A stretch of 64,000 bases of DNA, from positions 3,224,001 through 3,288,000 of the forward strand of contig NZ_AP028461.1 in the NCBI RefSeq assembly GCF_033097365.1, written 5' to 3'. The stretch comes from Actinoplanes sichuanensis (GTDB lineage Bacteria > Actinomycetota > Actinomycetes > Mycobacteriales > Micromonosporaceae). The notes beneath the pieces were generated by a model. It was given only the letters and a program-made list of their open reading frames with translations. It made no database searches and had not been told where the DNA came from. The position numbers and the translations under genes are program-made. Below, piece by piece: positions 17,641-27,299 of the stretch (positions are counted from its first letter, which is position 1; every line of letters starts with the position of its first letter).

Positions 17641-19338
17641 ATGACCACCCTGACCCGCCGTACCCTGCTCGCGGCGACCACCGCCGGACTCGCCGCCCCG
17701 CTCCTGAGCCGCGCCGCCATCGCCGACGCGGTGAAGCCGTTCGTCGACGACTACCAGTCGAACCTCACCACCAACCTGACCGTCGACACCAACGCCGCCG
17801 TCCGGATCCTCTCCGGCGTCCAGTCGTACTGGCGGACCGGCACCGCCTGGAACAACGGCACCGTCCTCGACGCGGCCGTGCTGCGCGCCAACATCCGCTT
17901 CTGTGAGAAGCGCACCGCCGACCGTACCGACGCCGAGGCCGCCTGGTCGTTCATCGTCGACCGCCGGCACCAGAGTTACGCGGTCATCGACGGCCTCGGC
18001 CCGTGGGCCGCCGCCTACCGTGCCACGGCCCTCGCGGTCACCGGCATCACCGAGGCCCCGACCGGCACCCCGGCCACCACGATCAGCGACGCCGTGCCCG
18101 CGGGCGCCCCGGCCGGATCCACCCTCGGCGCCGGTTCGCCCACCTCGCCGCTGGGCAGGATCGTCACCCTGGTCAACACGGTCCGCGGCAACTGGTCCTC
18201 CAGCAACCCGTCGAAGTTCGCCGTCCAGTACCCGCGCCCCTGGCGGCTGACCACCGACAGCACGGTCGTCGACACCGGCGCCCTGGACGCCTTCGGCTTT
18301 CCCGTCTACCGGTCGAAGGTCGTGGTCGCACCGCAGCTGCTGCGCCAGCGCGGGCTCGTCCCGGGCGACGACGGCGGCTTCCCGAGCGGTCACACCAACG
18401 CCCTGCACCTGGCCGCGCTCGCTTTCGCCTACGCCTTCCCGGAGCGTTTCCAGGAGCTCCTGACCATCGCCTTCGACTACGCCGACACCCGGATCACGGC
18501 CGGCATGCACTCGCCGCTCGACGTGGTCAGCGGCCGCATCCTGGCCACCGCACTGGCCGCCGCGATCCTCAACGACCCGGCCAACGCCGAGCTCAAGGCG
18601 GCTGCCCGGGCCCAGGCCGCGGCATTCCTGGCGAGCAACCCCGGCGTGGGTACGGACGCCCTCGCCGACCGTTCGGCCAACCGCCGTCTGATCCTCCCGA
18701 AGCTGACCTACATCCTGCCCCGAACCGGCCCGGACCGGCCGCTGACCGTGCCGAAGGGCGCCGAGGTGCTGCTGGAGACCCGCCAGCCGTACCTGACCGC
18801 CGACCAGCGCCGGGCCGTGCTGCGCAGCACCGCCCTGCCCGCCGGATACGCCCTGCTCGACGGCCCCGAACAGTGGGGACGCCTCGACCTGTTCAAGGCC
18901 GCCGACGGCTACGGCACGTTCGAGACCGACGTCGACGTGACTCTCGACGGTGTGTCCGACGCGTGGCGCAACGACATCACCGGCCGTGGCGGCCTGACCC
19001 TGCGCGGCACCGGCACCCTGACCCTGACCGGCGACAACCGCTTCCGCGGCGGCCTCCGGATCCTCGGCGGCACCCTGGCCGCGACGAACAGGCACGCCCT
19101 GGGCGGCGGCGACGCCGAGATCAGCGGCGCCGCCCTGCGCACGGTCCCGGGTGTGTGCCTCGACGGAACCGTCACGATCGGCCCCGGCAGCACCCTCGAC
19201 GTCACCGGCACCTCGCGCGGCCCGGTCCTCACCGCGAAGCGGATCACCGGCCGGTTCGCGAAGGTCACCGTCGACGGCCGCCCGGCCGAAGCCGTTTACA
19301 CCCGCACCAGCGTCTCGGCACGGATCATCAAGCCATGA
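17641..19338 (+). CDS. Tat-exported PAP2-family phosphatase with autotransporter-like beta repeat
   Basis: A protein of 565 residues. The N-terminus (TRRTLLAATTAGLAAPLL) is a Tat-like signal. The centre is a class A acid phosphatase/PAP2 domain with GGFPSGHTNALHLAAL and ITAGMHSPLDVVSG, giving the conserved histidines. The C-terminal 150 residues contain GGLTLRGTGTLTLTGDN and GGLRILGGTLAATN, the beta-strand repeat known from autotransporter-associated (PATR) sequences. The protein may remove phosphate from the glycan taken up by the operon, for example a phosphomannan, which is inference. It starts nine bases after the permease stop; its own stop overlaps the next start. Confidence 0.85.
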   Translation: MTTLTRRTLLAATTAGLAAPLLSRAAIADAVKPFVDDYQSNLTTNLTVDTNAAVRILSGVQSYWRTGTAWNNGTVLDAAVLRANIRFCEKRTADRTDAEAAWSFIVDRRHQSYAVIDGLGPWAAAYRATALAVTGITEAPTGTPATTISDAVPAGAPAGSTLGAGSPTSPLGRIVTLVNTVRGNWSSSNPSKFAVQYPRPWRLTTDSTVVDTGALDAFGFPVYRSKVVVAPQLLRQRGLVPGDDGGFPSGHTNALHLAALAFAYAFPERFQELLTIAFDYADTRITAGMHSPLDVVSGRILATALAAAILNDPANAELKAAARAQAAAFLASNPGVGTDALADRSANRRLILPKLTYILPRTGPDRPLTVPKGAEVLLETRQPYLTADQRRAVLRSTALPAGYALLDGPEQWGRLDLFKAADGYGTFETDVDVTLDGVSDAWRNDITGRGGLTLRGTGTLTLTGDNRFRGGLRILGGTLAATNRHALGGGDAEISGAALRTVPGVCLDGTVTIGPGSTLDVTGTSRGPVLTAKRITGRFAKVTVDGRPAEAVYTRTSVSARIIKP

Positions 19339-20471
19339 CCCCGCCCCGCGTCGTCCTCGTCGGCGCGCACGGACACGGCCGCGGCCACCTCGACCAGCTC
19401 GCGAAACTGCATGCCGCGGGCATGGTCGAGCTGGCCGGGGTGGCCGACCCGCGCCCGCCCTGCCCCGAGCAGCGGGCCGCGGCCGCCGACGCGCCCTGGC
19501 GCCGGGACGCGGCGAGCCTGATCGAGGCCCTCGCCCCCGACCTGGCGGTGATCGTCACGCCGGTGCACACCCACGTCGAGCTCGCCGAGGCGGCCATGCG
19601 GGCCGGTGCCCACCTGCTGCTGGAGAAACCGCCCGCCCCGAGCCTGGCCGGCCTCGACCGGCTGCTGTCGGTGCAGGCCGAGACCGGCCGGACGGTGCAG
19701 GTCGGCTTCCAGGCGTTCGGATCGGGGGCGGTCACCGAACTACGCCGCCGCATCGACGCCGGCGACCTCGGCGACATCGAGGCGATCAGCGCGACCGGGC
19801 TGTGGTGGCGCGGCGAGGCGTACTGGAACCGGGCCGGGTGGGCCGGGCGGCGGTTCCTCGACGGGCACGACGTCAACGACGGGGCGCTGACCAACCCGTT
19901 CGCGCACGCGGTCGCGCTGGCCGTCACCCTCGACGGCTCACCCGGCGACCGGTCGGTACGAAGCGTCGAACTGGACACCTACCGCACCCGGCCGGTCGAG
20001 GCCCACGACACCGCGAGCGCCCGCATCCGCACCGCCCACGGCACCCGGGTCACCGTCGCCGCCACCCTCTGCGCCGAGGCCGAGGAGGACCCGGTCGTCG
20101 TCGTGCACGGCAGCCGTGACACCGCCACGCTGTTCTACACACAGGACCGCCTGGTCACCGCGGCGGGGCAGGCCCACCACGAACGGACCGACCTGCTGGA
20201 GAACCTCCTCGGCCACCTCGCCGACCCGTCGGTGCCGCTGCTGGTGCCACTCGCCGCGACCCGCGCGTTCACCGAGGTCGCCGAGGCCGTCCGGCAGAGC
20301 CCGCCGCCGACACCGGTGAGCGAGGACCACCTCTCCGGGACCGGGTCCGCCGGTGAAGGCGGGCTCACCGCGCTCACCCACGAGGCCGCCGCCACCGGCC
20401 GCCTCTACCGCGAACTCGGCATCGGCTGGGCCACCGCGCCCGCCTGGACCTGGACACCGAAGGGATCCTGA
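19335..20471 (+). CDS. Gfo/Idh/MocA-family oxidoreductase
   Basis: A 378-residue NAD(P)-dependent sugar oxidoreductase candidate. The dinucleotide fold begins VVLVGAHGHGRGHLDQL, which departs from the usual GxGxxG. The EKPPAPS loop at about 98 and the segment HDVNDGALTNPFAHAVALAV mark the substrate side. Members act on sugars, sugar acids or glycosides, some by an oxidation-assisted hydrolysis. ATG at 19335 overlaps the phosphatase stop by four bases, and the stop TGA shares its A with the mannosidase start. Confidence 0.85.
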   Translation: MTPPRVVLVGAHGHGRGHLDQLAKLHAAGMVELAGVADPRPPCPEQRAAAADAPWRRDAASLIEALAPDLAVIVTPVHTHVELAEAAMRAGAHLLLEKPPAPSLAGLDRLLSVQAETGRTVQVGFQAFGSGAVTELRRRIDAGDLGDIEAISATGLWWRGEAYWNRAGWAGRRFLDGHDVNDGALTNPFAHAVALAVTLDGSPGDRSVRSVELDTYRTRPVEAHDTASARIRTAHGTRVTVAATLCAEAEEDPVVVVHGSRDTATLFYTQDRLVTAAGQAHHERTDLLENLLGHLADPSVPLLVPLAATRAFTEVAEAVRQSPPPTPVSEDHLSGTGSAGEGGLTALTHEAAATGRLYRELGIGWATAPAWTWTPKGS

Positions 20472-23400
20472 TGCGGATCACCGCGATCGAGGGCACCGAT
20501 CTCTTTCACGGCCCGGCCGCGGCGCCCCGGCAGGTCGTCCGGGTCACCGTCGCCGCCACCTCGGCGATCGGACCCTTCCGGGTACGGGTGGAGGGAGCCT
20601 CCGTCCGTACCCCCGAAGCGGTCGTCACCCCCGGACTGGCCGCCGGCGAGCAGCGCACCGTCGAGGTCGGGGTCCTCATCTCCGCCCCGGCCGCCGAAGG
20701 CACGCCGTTGCAGGTCACCGCCATCGCCGACACCGAATCGGGCCTGGTGACCGGCGACGGCGAGATCCGGGTCGCGGCGACCGGCTGGACCATGTGGATG
20801 GTGTCGCACTTCCACTACGACCCGGTGTGGTGGAACACCCAGCGCGGCTTCACCGAGGTGTGGCAGCAGCTGCCCGACGTGCCGAAGGCCGACAAGCTCC
20901 GGCCGGCGTTCGTGCGGACCGCGTTCGACCTGGTCCGTGCGCACATCGACGCCGCCCGCGAGGACGACGACTACCGGTTCGTGCTCGCCGAGATCGACTA
21001 CCTCAAACCCTACTGGGACGTCTTTCCCGAGGACCGGGACGACCTGCGGCGGATGCTGCGCGACGGCCGGGTCGAGCTGGTCGGCGGCATGTACAACGAG
21101 CCGAACACCAACCTCACCCACCCCGAATCGACCATCCGCAACACCGGGTTCGGCCTCGAATACCAGCGTGACGTGCTCGGCGGCGACCCGCGGACCGGGT
21201 GGATGGTCGACGTCTTCGGCCACGACCCGGCCTTTCCCGGGCTGATGGCCGACGCCGGGCTGACCTCCAACTCGTGGGCGCGCGGGCCGTTCCATCACAT
21301 CGGTCCCCGCCGGCACACCGGCGACATCGGCCGGATGCAGTTCCCCAGCGAGTTCGAATGGATCTCGCCGAGCGGAAAGGGGCTGGTCACCGCCTACATG
21401 GCCAACCACTACGTGGCCGGGTGGGACGTCGAGCGCAAGGAGACCCTCGAGGAGGCGCTCGCCGAGGCGTACGCCCAGTACCGCTCGCTGCGGCAGGTCG
21501 CGGCCACCCCCAACGTGATGCTGCCGGTCGGGCACGACCACAACATCCCGTCCCGCTGGTGCACCGAGATCCACCGCGAATGGGCCAAGCGGTATGTGTG
21601 GCCACGCTTCGTGATGGGGCTGCCCCGGGACTTCTTCGCCGCCGTGCGCGCGGCGTCGCCCCGACTGTCGCCGCAGACCCGCGACATGAACCCGGTCTAC
21701 ACCGGCAAGGACGTCTCCTACATCGACACCAAGCAGGCACAACGCGCCATCGAGACGATCGTCCTCGACGCGGAACGCCTCGGCACCCTGGCCGCCCTGC
21801 TGGGCACCGGATATCCGCGGGCGCAGCTCGACAAGGCGTGGCGGCTGCTGGCCTACGGCGCTCACCACGACGCCGTCACCGGGACCGAATCCGATCAGGT
21901 CTATCTCGATCTGCTCGCCGGGTGGCGGGAAGCCTACGAGCTGGGCTCCGCGGCCCGCCGGTCGGCTGTCGACGGACTCGCCGCCCGTGCCGACACGCGC
22001 GGTCCCGGCCAGGCCGTTCTGGTCGCCAACCCGCTGTCCTGGGCGCGGGACGGTCTCGCCCGGATCGACCTCACCTACCCGGCTCCCGGGCCTTCCTCGT
22101 TGACCGTTCTCGACGACTCCGGGACGGAGGTGCCGACGGTCGCCTCAGGCATCGTCCGGCACGCCGACGGCACCATCGCCGCCGCCACCCTGTCCGCTGT
22201 CGCCCGTGACGTGCCCGCGCTCGGCTACCAGGTCTGGCACGTCGACGCCACCGCTGCGTCGGTCACCGTCTGGCGGGCGGCGACCGGTGATCCGGTCATT
22301 CGCAACGACCGCTTCGAGGTACGGGCGGACGCCCACCGTGGCGGCGCCCTGACCAGCATCATCGACCGGCGTACCGGACGGGAGCTGCTGCGGTCGGGTG
22401 GTCTCGGTGGTGAACTGGTCGTCCAGGAGGAGTACCCGGACCACCCGTACTGGGGTGAAGGACCCTGGCATCTGCTCCCGAAAGGGCCCGGCCGTGGACT
22501 CGCCGACCGGCCCGCCACGGTCCGCGTCGAACACAGCCCCGCCGGCAGCCGTCTGATCAGCGAGACCGTCATCGACGACCTGCGGATCACCCGCGAGGTC
22601 ACCCTGTGGACCGGCAGCGACCGGATCGACTTCCACACCCACGTGGACGGCTCGATCGGGCAGGACCGGCTACTCCGCGTCCGGTTCGACCTCGACCTGC
22701 CGGGTAGCCGGCCGGTCTCCGAGGTGGGGTTCGCCGCGATCGGCCGCTCGTTCGGCTTCCCGGATCTGGACGCCGCCGCCAGCCTGTGGACCCTCGACAA
22801 CCCGGCGCACACCTGGGCCGCCCTGTCCACCACCGCCCGGATCCGCTCCGCCTCGGCCGCGTCCTCCGCCGCGTCCTCCGCCGCCGCTTCCGCCGTGGCC
22901 TTCGGCGTGGCTGAGGTGATCACCGATCTGGATCCGCGGGATCTGGTGGTCGCGCTGGTCCGGCAGGGGGTGACAGCGACCGCCGCCCGGCCGGACGGAC
23001 CCCGCTACGGCGCCCTCGACGCCGACTCGAACCTGCCGGACATCCGGATCGTCGTCGGCGACAACGCCTTCAGCCGGGAGGTCCTCGCCGCCGCCGAGCC
23101 GTGGTTCGCGGACCGGCTGGCGGCCACCGGACGCGTCTACGTGCCGCCGGCCCGCCCGCTCGACGAGACCTGGGTGCCGGACGCCGACCTGCGCGGGGCC
23201 CGCGACCTGCCGGTGCTGATCGTCGCCGCCGACGGACTCGCCGACCTGATCGCCGACCTGGACGACGCCGAGATCATCGTCGACCAGCAGCTCGACGGAG
23301 AGTTCACCGACTATTCGGTGGCTCTCGTCAACCACGGCACCCCGGGGTTCGTCGCCGCCCGGGACGGGTCGCTCTACCTGTCGCTGATGCGCGCCTGCAC

Positions 23401-24571
23401 CGGCTGGCCCAGTGGGGTGTGGATCGACGGCCCACGCCGTACCGTGCCGGACGGTTCCGGGTTCGCCCTTCAGCATTGGACGCACACCTTCCGTTACAGC
23501 CTGGCCGCCGGGCCGGGCGACTGGCGCGAGGCCGGGTTCGTCCGGGCCGGACAGGAGTCCAACCACCCGCTGATCGCCACCCCGGTTCCGTCCGGCGCCG
23601 GTGACCTTCCGCCACGGCTGTCGCTGGGCTCGGTCGAACCCGCGAACGCCGTCCTGACCGCCCTCAAACCCGACGGCGACCAGGTGACCGCCCGCATCTA
23701 CGAGACGAACGGCACCCCGGCCCGGGCCCGGATCCGTCTGCACGGCGGCCTGCACGACCCGGCCCTGGCCAACGTCCTCGGCGAACCGCAGGCCCCCGCC
23801 GACAGCGACGGCGGCGACGTGACGGTCACCCTGGAACCGGCCGACGTGGTGACCGTCGCCGCCCTGCCCGCCACGCCGTTCACCGCCACCGCCCCGGCCG
23901 TCGAACCGGTCCAGCCGGTGTTCACCCGCTACTGGTTGCACAACAAGGGGCCGGCCCCGCTGCACGACCTGCCGGTGACCGTCCACGTCGCCGGCACACC
24001 CGGAGCGGCCCGGATCACCGTCGCCACCAGCACGATCCCCGCCGCCGGGACCGTTGATCTCGAACTACCGCCCGGGGTGACGGTCGCACCCGCCGGCCCG
24101 TACTCCTATGACCTGCCGCCCGACGGCCACCGGCATTTCGACCTGACCGTCGCGGGGGAGGGCCCGATCACCGCCCGCATCCGCGACCCCTACGGCCAAC
24201 TGCTGGAGGACGTCACCGTCATCGCCGCGACCGGCCCCGACGCCGAACTGTCGCCGTCGGCCCTCACGATCGCTCCGGGCTCGACGGCCACCCTGTCCCT
24301 GCACCTGCACAACCCGACCGGTACCCCACTGCGCGGCGAGGCCCAGCTGCTCTCCCCGTTCGGAACGTGGGGCGACACCACCGACGACCTGTCCGTGCAG
24401 CCCTGGATCCAGGGCTACGACCTGCCCGCCGACGCCGGCACGACCCTGACGTTCACCGTCCGGGCCCGGCCCTCCGCCCGCCCGAACGCCCGATGGTGGG
24501 CGTTGGCCCGCCTCACCGCGTTGGGCCACGTCACGTACACCGCGGCGATCCCGCTGTCCACCCCGGAGTGA
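20471..24571 (+). CDS. Alpha-mannosidase, glycoside hydrolase family 38
   Basis: A large cytosolic enzyme of 1366 residues with no signal peptide. The zinc motif HFHYD gives His113, His115 and Asp117. The nucleophile is Asp247 in WMVDVFGHD. The middle domain has the typical GAHHDAVTGTESDQVY. About 100 N-terminal residues precede the catalytic domain and a long beta-rich C-terminal part follows; the usual bacterial length is 850-1050, so both ends are extended. A Ser/Ala-only stretch (about 795-812, SAASSAASSAAASAVAF) interrupts the C-terminal half. It would trim alpha-mannosides delivered by the importer. Last gene of the operon, converging on the TAP-like hydrolase. Confidence 0.9.
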   Translation: MRITAIEGTDLFHGPAAAPRQVVRVTVAATSAIGPFRVRVEGASVRTPEAVVTPGLAAGEQRTVEVGVLISAPAAEGTPLQVTAIADTESGLVTGDGEIRVAATGWTMWMVSHFHYDPVWWNTQRGFTEVWQQLPDVPKADKLRPAFVRTAFDLVRAHIDAAREDDDYRFVLAEIDYLKPYWDVFPEDRDDLRRMLRDGRVELVGGMYNEPNTNLTHPESTIRNTGFGLEYQRDVLGGDPRTGWMVDVFGHDPAFPGLMADAGLTSNSWARGPFHHIGPRRHTGDIGRMQFPSEFEWISPSGKGLVTAYMANHYVAGWDVERKETLEEALAEAYAQYRSLRQVAATPNVMLPVGHDHNIPSRWCTEIHREWAKRYVWPRFVMGLPRDFFAAVRAASPRLSPQTRDMNPVYTGKDVSYIDTKQAQRAIETIVLDAERLGTLAALLGTGYPRAQLDKAWRLLAYGAHHDAVTGTESDQVYLDLLAGWREAYELGSAARRSAVDGLAARADTRGPGQAVLVANPLSWARDGLARIDLTYPAPGPSSLTVLDDSGTEVPTVASGIVRHADGTIAAATLSAVARDVPALGYQVWHVDATAASVTVWRAATGDPVIRNDRFEVRADAHRGGALTSIIDRRTGRELLRSGGLGGELVVQEEYPDHPYWGEGPWHLLPKGPGRGLADRPATVRVEHSPAGSRLISETVIDDLRITREVTLWTGSDRIDFHTHVDGSIGQDRLLRVRFDLDLPGSRPVSEVGFAAIGRSFGFPDLDAAASLWTLDNPAHTWAALSTTARIRSASAASSAASSAAASAVAFGVAEVITDLDPRDLVVALVRQGVTATAARPDGPRYGALDADSNLPDIRIVVGDNAFSREVLAAAEPWFADRLAATGRVYVPPARPLDETWVPDADLRGARDLPVLIVAADGLADLIADLDDAEIIVDQQLDGEFTDYSVALVNHGTPGFVAARDGSLYLSLMRACTGWPSGVWIDGPRRTVPDGSGFALQHWTHTFRYSLAAGPGDWREAGFVRAGQESNHPLIATPVPSGAGDLPPRLSLGSVEPANAVLTALKPDGDQVTARIYETNGTPARARIRLHGGLHDPALANVLGEPQAPADSDGGDVTVTLEPADVVTVAALPATPFTATAPAVEPVQPVFTRYWLHNKGPAPLHDLPVTVHVAGTPGAARITVATSTIPAAGTVDLELPPGVTVAPAGPYSYDLPPDGHRHFDLTVAGEGPITARIRDPYGQLLEDVTVIAATGPDAELSPSALTIAPGSTATLSLHLHNPTGTPLRGEAQLLSPFGTWGDTTDDLSVQPWIQGYDLPADAGTTLTFTVRARPSARPNARWWALARLTALGHVTYTAAIPLSTPE

Positions 24572-24579
24572 CGGCGGGA

Positions 24580-26496
24580 TCAGGCGGCCGTCGTCGCGGC
24601 GGCTTCCGGGCGGGCGAGTAGGACCAGGTTGGCGGCGGCCGCGGCGCCGACGATCGTGGTGGCCAGGGCCGCGATGTCGGGCAGCGCCCAGAACCCGATG
24701 GCCGCGCCGACCACCGAGGCGGCGACCGTCACCGTGAGCCGAACGGGGCGCAGTCGGCGGGAACCGGCCGCGTAGGTGCTCAGGCCCACCGCCGTGCCCA
24801 CCGACGGGACGGCCACCGCAGCCGAGCCGATGAACGCGGCCGGTCCGACCGTCCACACCAGCAGGATCGCGCAGCACCAACCACCCACCCCGAACAGCAC
24901 GGGCGTCAGGAACCGCAGCCACACCCCGGTCCGCGGCCGGAACCCACCGCGTCGTCCGACCCGCAGCAGCATCGCCGCGAGCAGGACCACGGTGAGCAGC
25001 GCCAGCCCGGCGACGATCCCGAACAGATACCGGCCCAGCGCCGACATGGTCACCGCCGGGCTGAAGTCGACAGCCCGCGGCGTGATCTGCGCGGCCGACA
25101 CCCGCCCGGTGTCGTAGAACGTGACGAGCAGCTCCGCGCCGGCGGCGGGCTGGTGCTCCCAGAAGTCACCGGTGTGCCCGAGCTCCGGCAGGATCACCTG
25201 CCGTCCCCGGGACAGGGTGGGCAGCAACTCCCGGGTGGCCAGTTCGGCGGGCGTCGAGAAGTCCAGGCTCCCACCGACCAGCAGGGTCTCCACGTCACTG
25301 GGCCGCAGCGTGCGGTAGTCGGCGTTGTCCGGGCTGTCCGGCCAGGCCGCGAAGAACCCGCCGGGCCCGCCCCACAGCAGGTCGGTGGCCTTGTTGCCGA
25401 GGATCGACCCGTGATCGCCACCGGCCGCGTAGTACCGTTCGGCGGCCGGCGCGTCGATCATGCCGAACGACGCGAACTCGCCCCACACGAACGACGTCGG
25501 CAGCACCAGGTCGCCGAGGACCGACAGGGCCCACAGCGCCGCCGGGTCGCCGCTGAGATACGCGTCGATCAGGGTGGGTGCGTTCAGCGGGGCGGCACCG
25601 GGCCCGTTCAGGAACATGCCGTACATTCCGGCGACCCGCACGTTGCCGTCCTTGATCCGCAACGGACCCCACCGGTCCGGGACGTCCGCGGCGACCTTCC
25701 GCATGGCGTCGGTCAGATCGGGGGTACGGCCAGAGCACCCCGCATCCTGCCGGCACAGTTCCGCGTACCGCCCGATCTGCCGATCCGTGATCGCCGGGTC
25801 CCAGACGAAGTGCCCGGGCGGGTTGACCGAGAGCATCGCCGACCGTTCCAGCGAGGCCGGGTGCCGCCACGAGTAGATCATCGCGGTCCGGGTTCCGGCG
25901 CTGGAGCTGAGCAGGTTGATCCGCCGGTAACCGAGCGCCACCCGGGCCGCTTCGAGATCGTCGACGCGCTGCGCGATCGAATAGCCGGTCAGGTCGACCC
26001 CGTCCCCGGTGAGCCGCGCCGCGCACGCCCCGAACGCCGCCGACGCCGCCCGCAGCCCGTCCGCCCCGGCCAGATCGGCCGAGGTCTGTAGCGCCCGGTC
26101 CACTTCGGGGCAGTCGAGCCGCCGTGAGCCGTCCACGCCGCGATAGCCGACGAGCACTACGTCATGGCCGTCGATCAGCCGACCGGCCTGCGGAAACTCC
26201 AGATTGCTCGCGCCCGGCCCGCCGTTGAGTCGGAAGATCGGCGCCCCGCTGACGGGCCCGGTGGCCCGGATCCGGATCACCGGCAGCGCGATCTGATCCG
26301 ATTCCGGGTCCCGGCGGTTCTCCGGCACCACGATCGTCCCGCAGTCGGCGGCCACCGTGCCGGACTCCACCTGGTAGTCACAGTCGCGCAGGCTGAACCC
26401 GCCCGCCGGAACGTCGAACGTGTCCGCCGGGCGCAGCCCGAGCAGACCGAGGGCGGCCATTACGACCGCCGCGGCGATGATGCTGATTCGTCTCAT
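24580..26496 (-). CDS. Membrane-anchored TAP-like alpha/beta hydrolase
   Basis: A protein of 638 residues. It starts with a signal anchor (ISIIAAAVVMAALGLLG) and has an extracytoplasmic alpha/beta hydrolase like tripeptidyl aminopeptidases of the SlpD/E type. The oxyanion segment is FRLNGGPGASN. The nucleophile elbow is LLSSSAGTRTAM, an S-x-S-x-G variant. The C-terminal His is in LPELGHTGDFWE. After residue about 470 come four or five membrane helices, so the domain is held on the outer face of the membrane, unlike the soluble family members. It converges on the mannosidase with eight bases between stops. Confidence 0.85.
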   Translation of the reverse strand: MRRISIIAAAVVMAALGLLGLRPADTFDVPAGGFSLRDCDYQVESGTVAADCGTIVVPENRRDPESDQIALPVIRIRATGPVSGAPIFRLNGGPGASNLEFPQAGRLIDGHDVVLVGYRGVDGSRRLDCPEVDRALQTSADLAGADGLRAASAAFGACAARLTGDGVDLTGYSIAQRVDDLEAARVALGYRRINLLSSSAGTRTAMIYSWRHPASLERSAMLSVNPPGHFVWDPAITDRQIGRYAELCRQDAGCSGRTPDLTDAMRKVAADVPDRWGPLRIKDGNVRVAGMYGMFLNGPGAAPLNAPTLIDAYLSGDPAALWALSVLGDLVLPTSFVWGEFASFGMIDAPAAERYYAAGGDHGSILGNKATDLLWGGPGGFFAAWPDSPDNADYRTLRPSDVETLLVGGSLDFSTPAELATRELLPTLSRGRQVILPELGHTGDFWEHQPAAGAELLVTFYDTGRVSAAQITPRAVDFSPAVTMSALGRYLFGIVAGLALLTVVLLAAMLLRVGRRGGFRPRTGVWLRFLTPVLFGVGGWCCAILLVWTVGPAAFIGSAAVAVPSVGTAVGLSTYAAGSRRLRPVRLTVTVAASVVGAAIGFWALPDIAALATTIVGAAAAANLVLLARPEAAATTAA

Positions 26497-26594
26497 GCCG
26501 GAACCGTAGAAATCCGGGCCCGGCGGAGCGTCCCTCCACGGGGGACACCGGATCTACCCCCGCAGGGGTAGCCGGTATCGGTCAAGCTTGTGGG

Positions 26595-27299
26595 GTGCGC
26601 CTCGAGTTCTGGATGATGACCGCGATCCTCCTGGTGACCATGACCCGGTTGACGAAGGCCCGGTCGTGGTGGCGCGGCGAATGGCGATCCAGCCGGATCC
26701 GCTGGCGGGACCGCGCGTGGCTGACGATCGTCGTCAGTGTCGCGGTGCTGTCGGGCACGATGCTGATCGTGTTCGCCTTCGACCGGGACACCGCGTCGAG
26801 GGGTGCCCTGCAGGCCGTACGCTCGTTGATCATCTTATCCGGTGTCCTGTTCCTGTCCGTCCCGCTGGCCGGGTGGACCCACTACCTCGACTTCGTGGTC
26901 GCGCCGCACCTGCGTTCCGACGACACCCCGCCGTACCTGCGCGGCAGCGGCCCGGTGCCGCCCAACCGGGCCGAACGTCGTGCGCGAAGCCGCCGGAGGC
27001 TCCGACTGGGCGCGCCGACGCCGGGCCGGACCGCCATCCGCTTCCACCGACCGGCGATCCGATTCCGTGATCGTTTCCGGGCATACCGCCTGGAGATCGA
27101 CGGTGAGCCGGTGGGCGAGATCCGCCACGGCGGGGAGGTCCTGATCGTGACCACCCCCGGACCCCGCACCGTGCGGGCGCGCATCGACTGGGTGGAGAGC
27201 TCACCGCTGACCGTCCTGGTCCGCCCCGACCGGACGGTGACGGTCCTGGTCGAACCCGGCGACGAGACCGAGTACCTACGCCTCGCGGTTCACGACTGA
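26595..27299 (+). CDS. Membrane protein of unknown function
   Basis: A 234-residue hypothetical protein. Two or three hydrophobic segments (about 5-17, 44-62 and 80-97) are followed by a basic region and a C-terminal domain of about 80 residues rich in beta-strand pattern (RLEIDGEPVGEIRHGGEVLIV, TVTVLVEPGDETEYLRL). I do not recognise it. It stands alone between two divergent or convergent partners and ends one base before the response-regulator stop on the other strand. GTG at 26595 is uncertain; ATG at 26613 is possible. Confidence 0.65.
   Translation: MRLEFWMMTAILLVTMTRLTKARSWWRGEWRSSRIRWRDRAWLTIVVSVAVLSGTMLIVFAFDRDTASRGALQAVRSLIILSGVLFLSVPLAGWTHYLDFVVAPHLRSDDTPPYLRGSGPVPPNRAERRARSRRRLRLGAPTPGRTAIRFHRPAIRFRDRFRAYRLEIDGEPVGEIRHGGEVLIVTTPGPRTVRARIDWVESSPLTVLVRPDRTVTVLVEPGDETEYLRLAVHD

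Noticed and set aside
13990..19095. Very long open frames on the minus strand opposite the importer operon (623 and 805 codons)
   Set aside because: Their translations are low-complexity Gly/Arg/Asp/Val strings mirroring the third-codon GC of the plus-strand genes, and the plus-strand genes have clear domains and ribosome binding sites.
18003..19334. Long upstream extension of the Gfo/Idh/MocA gene
   Set aside because: The extension overlaps the PAP2 coding region in another frame and is Arg/Pro-rich; the ATG at 19335 directly precedes the dinucleotide fold.
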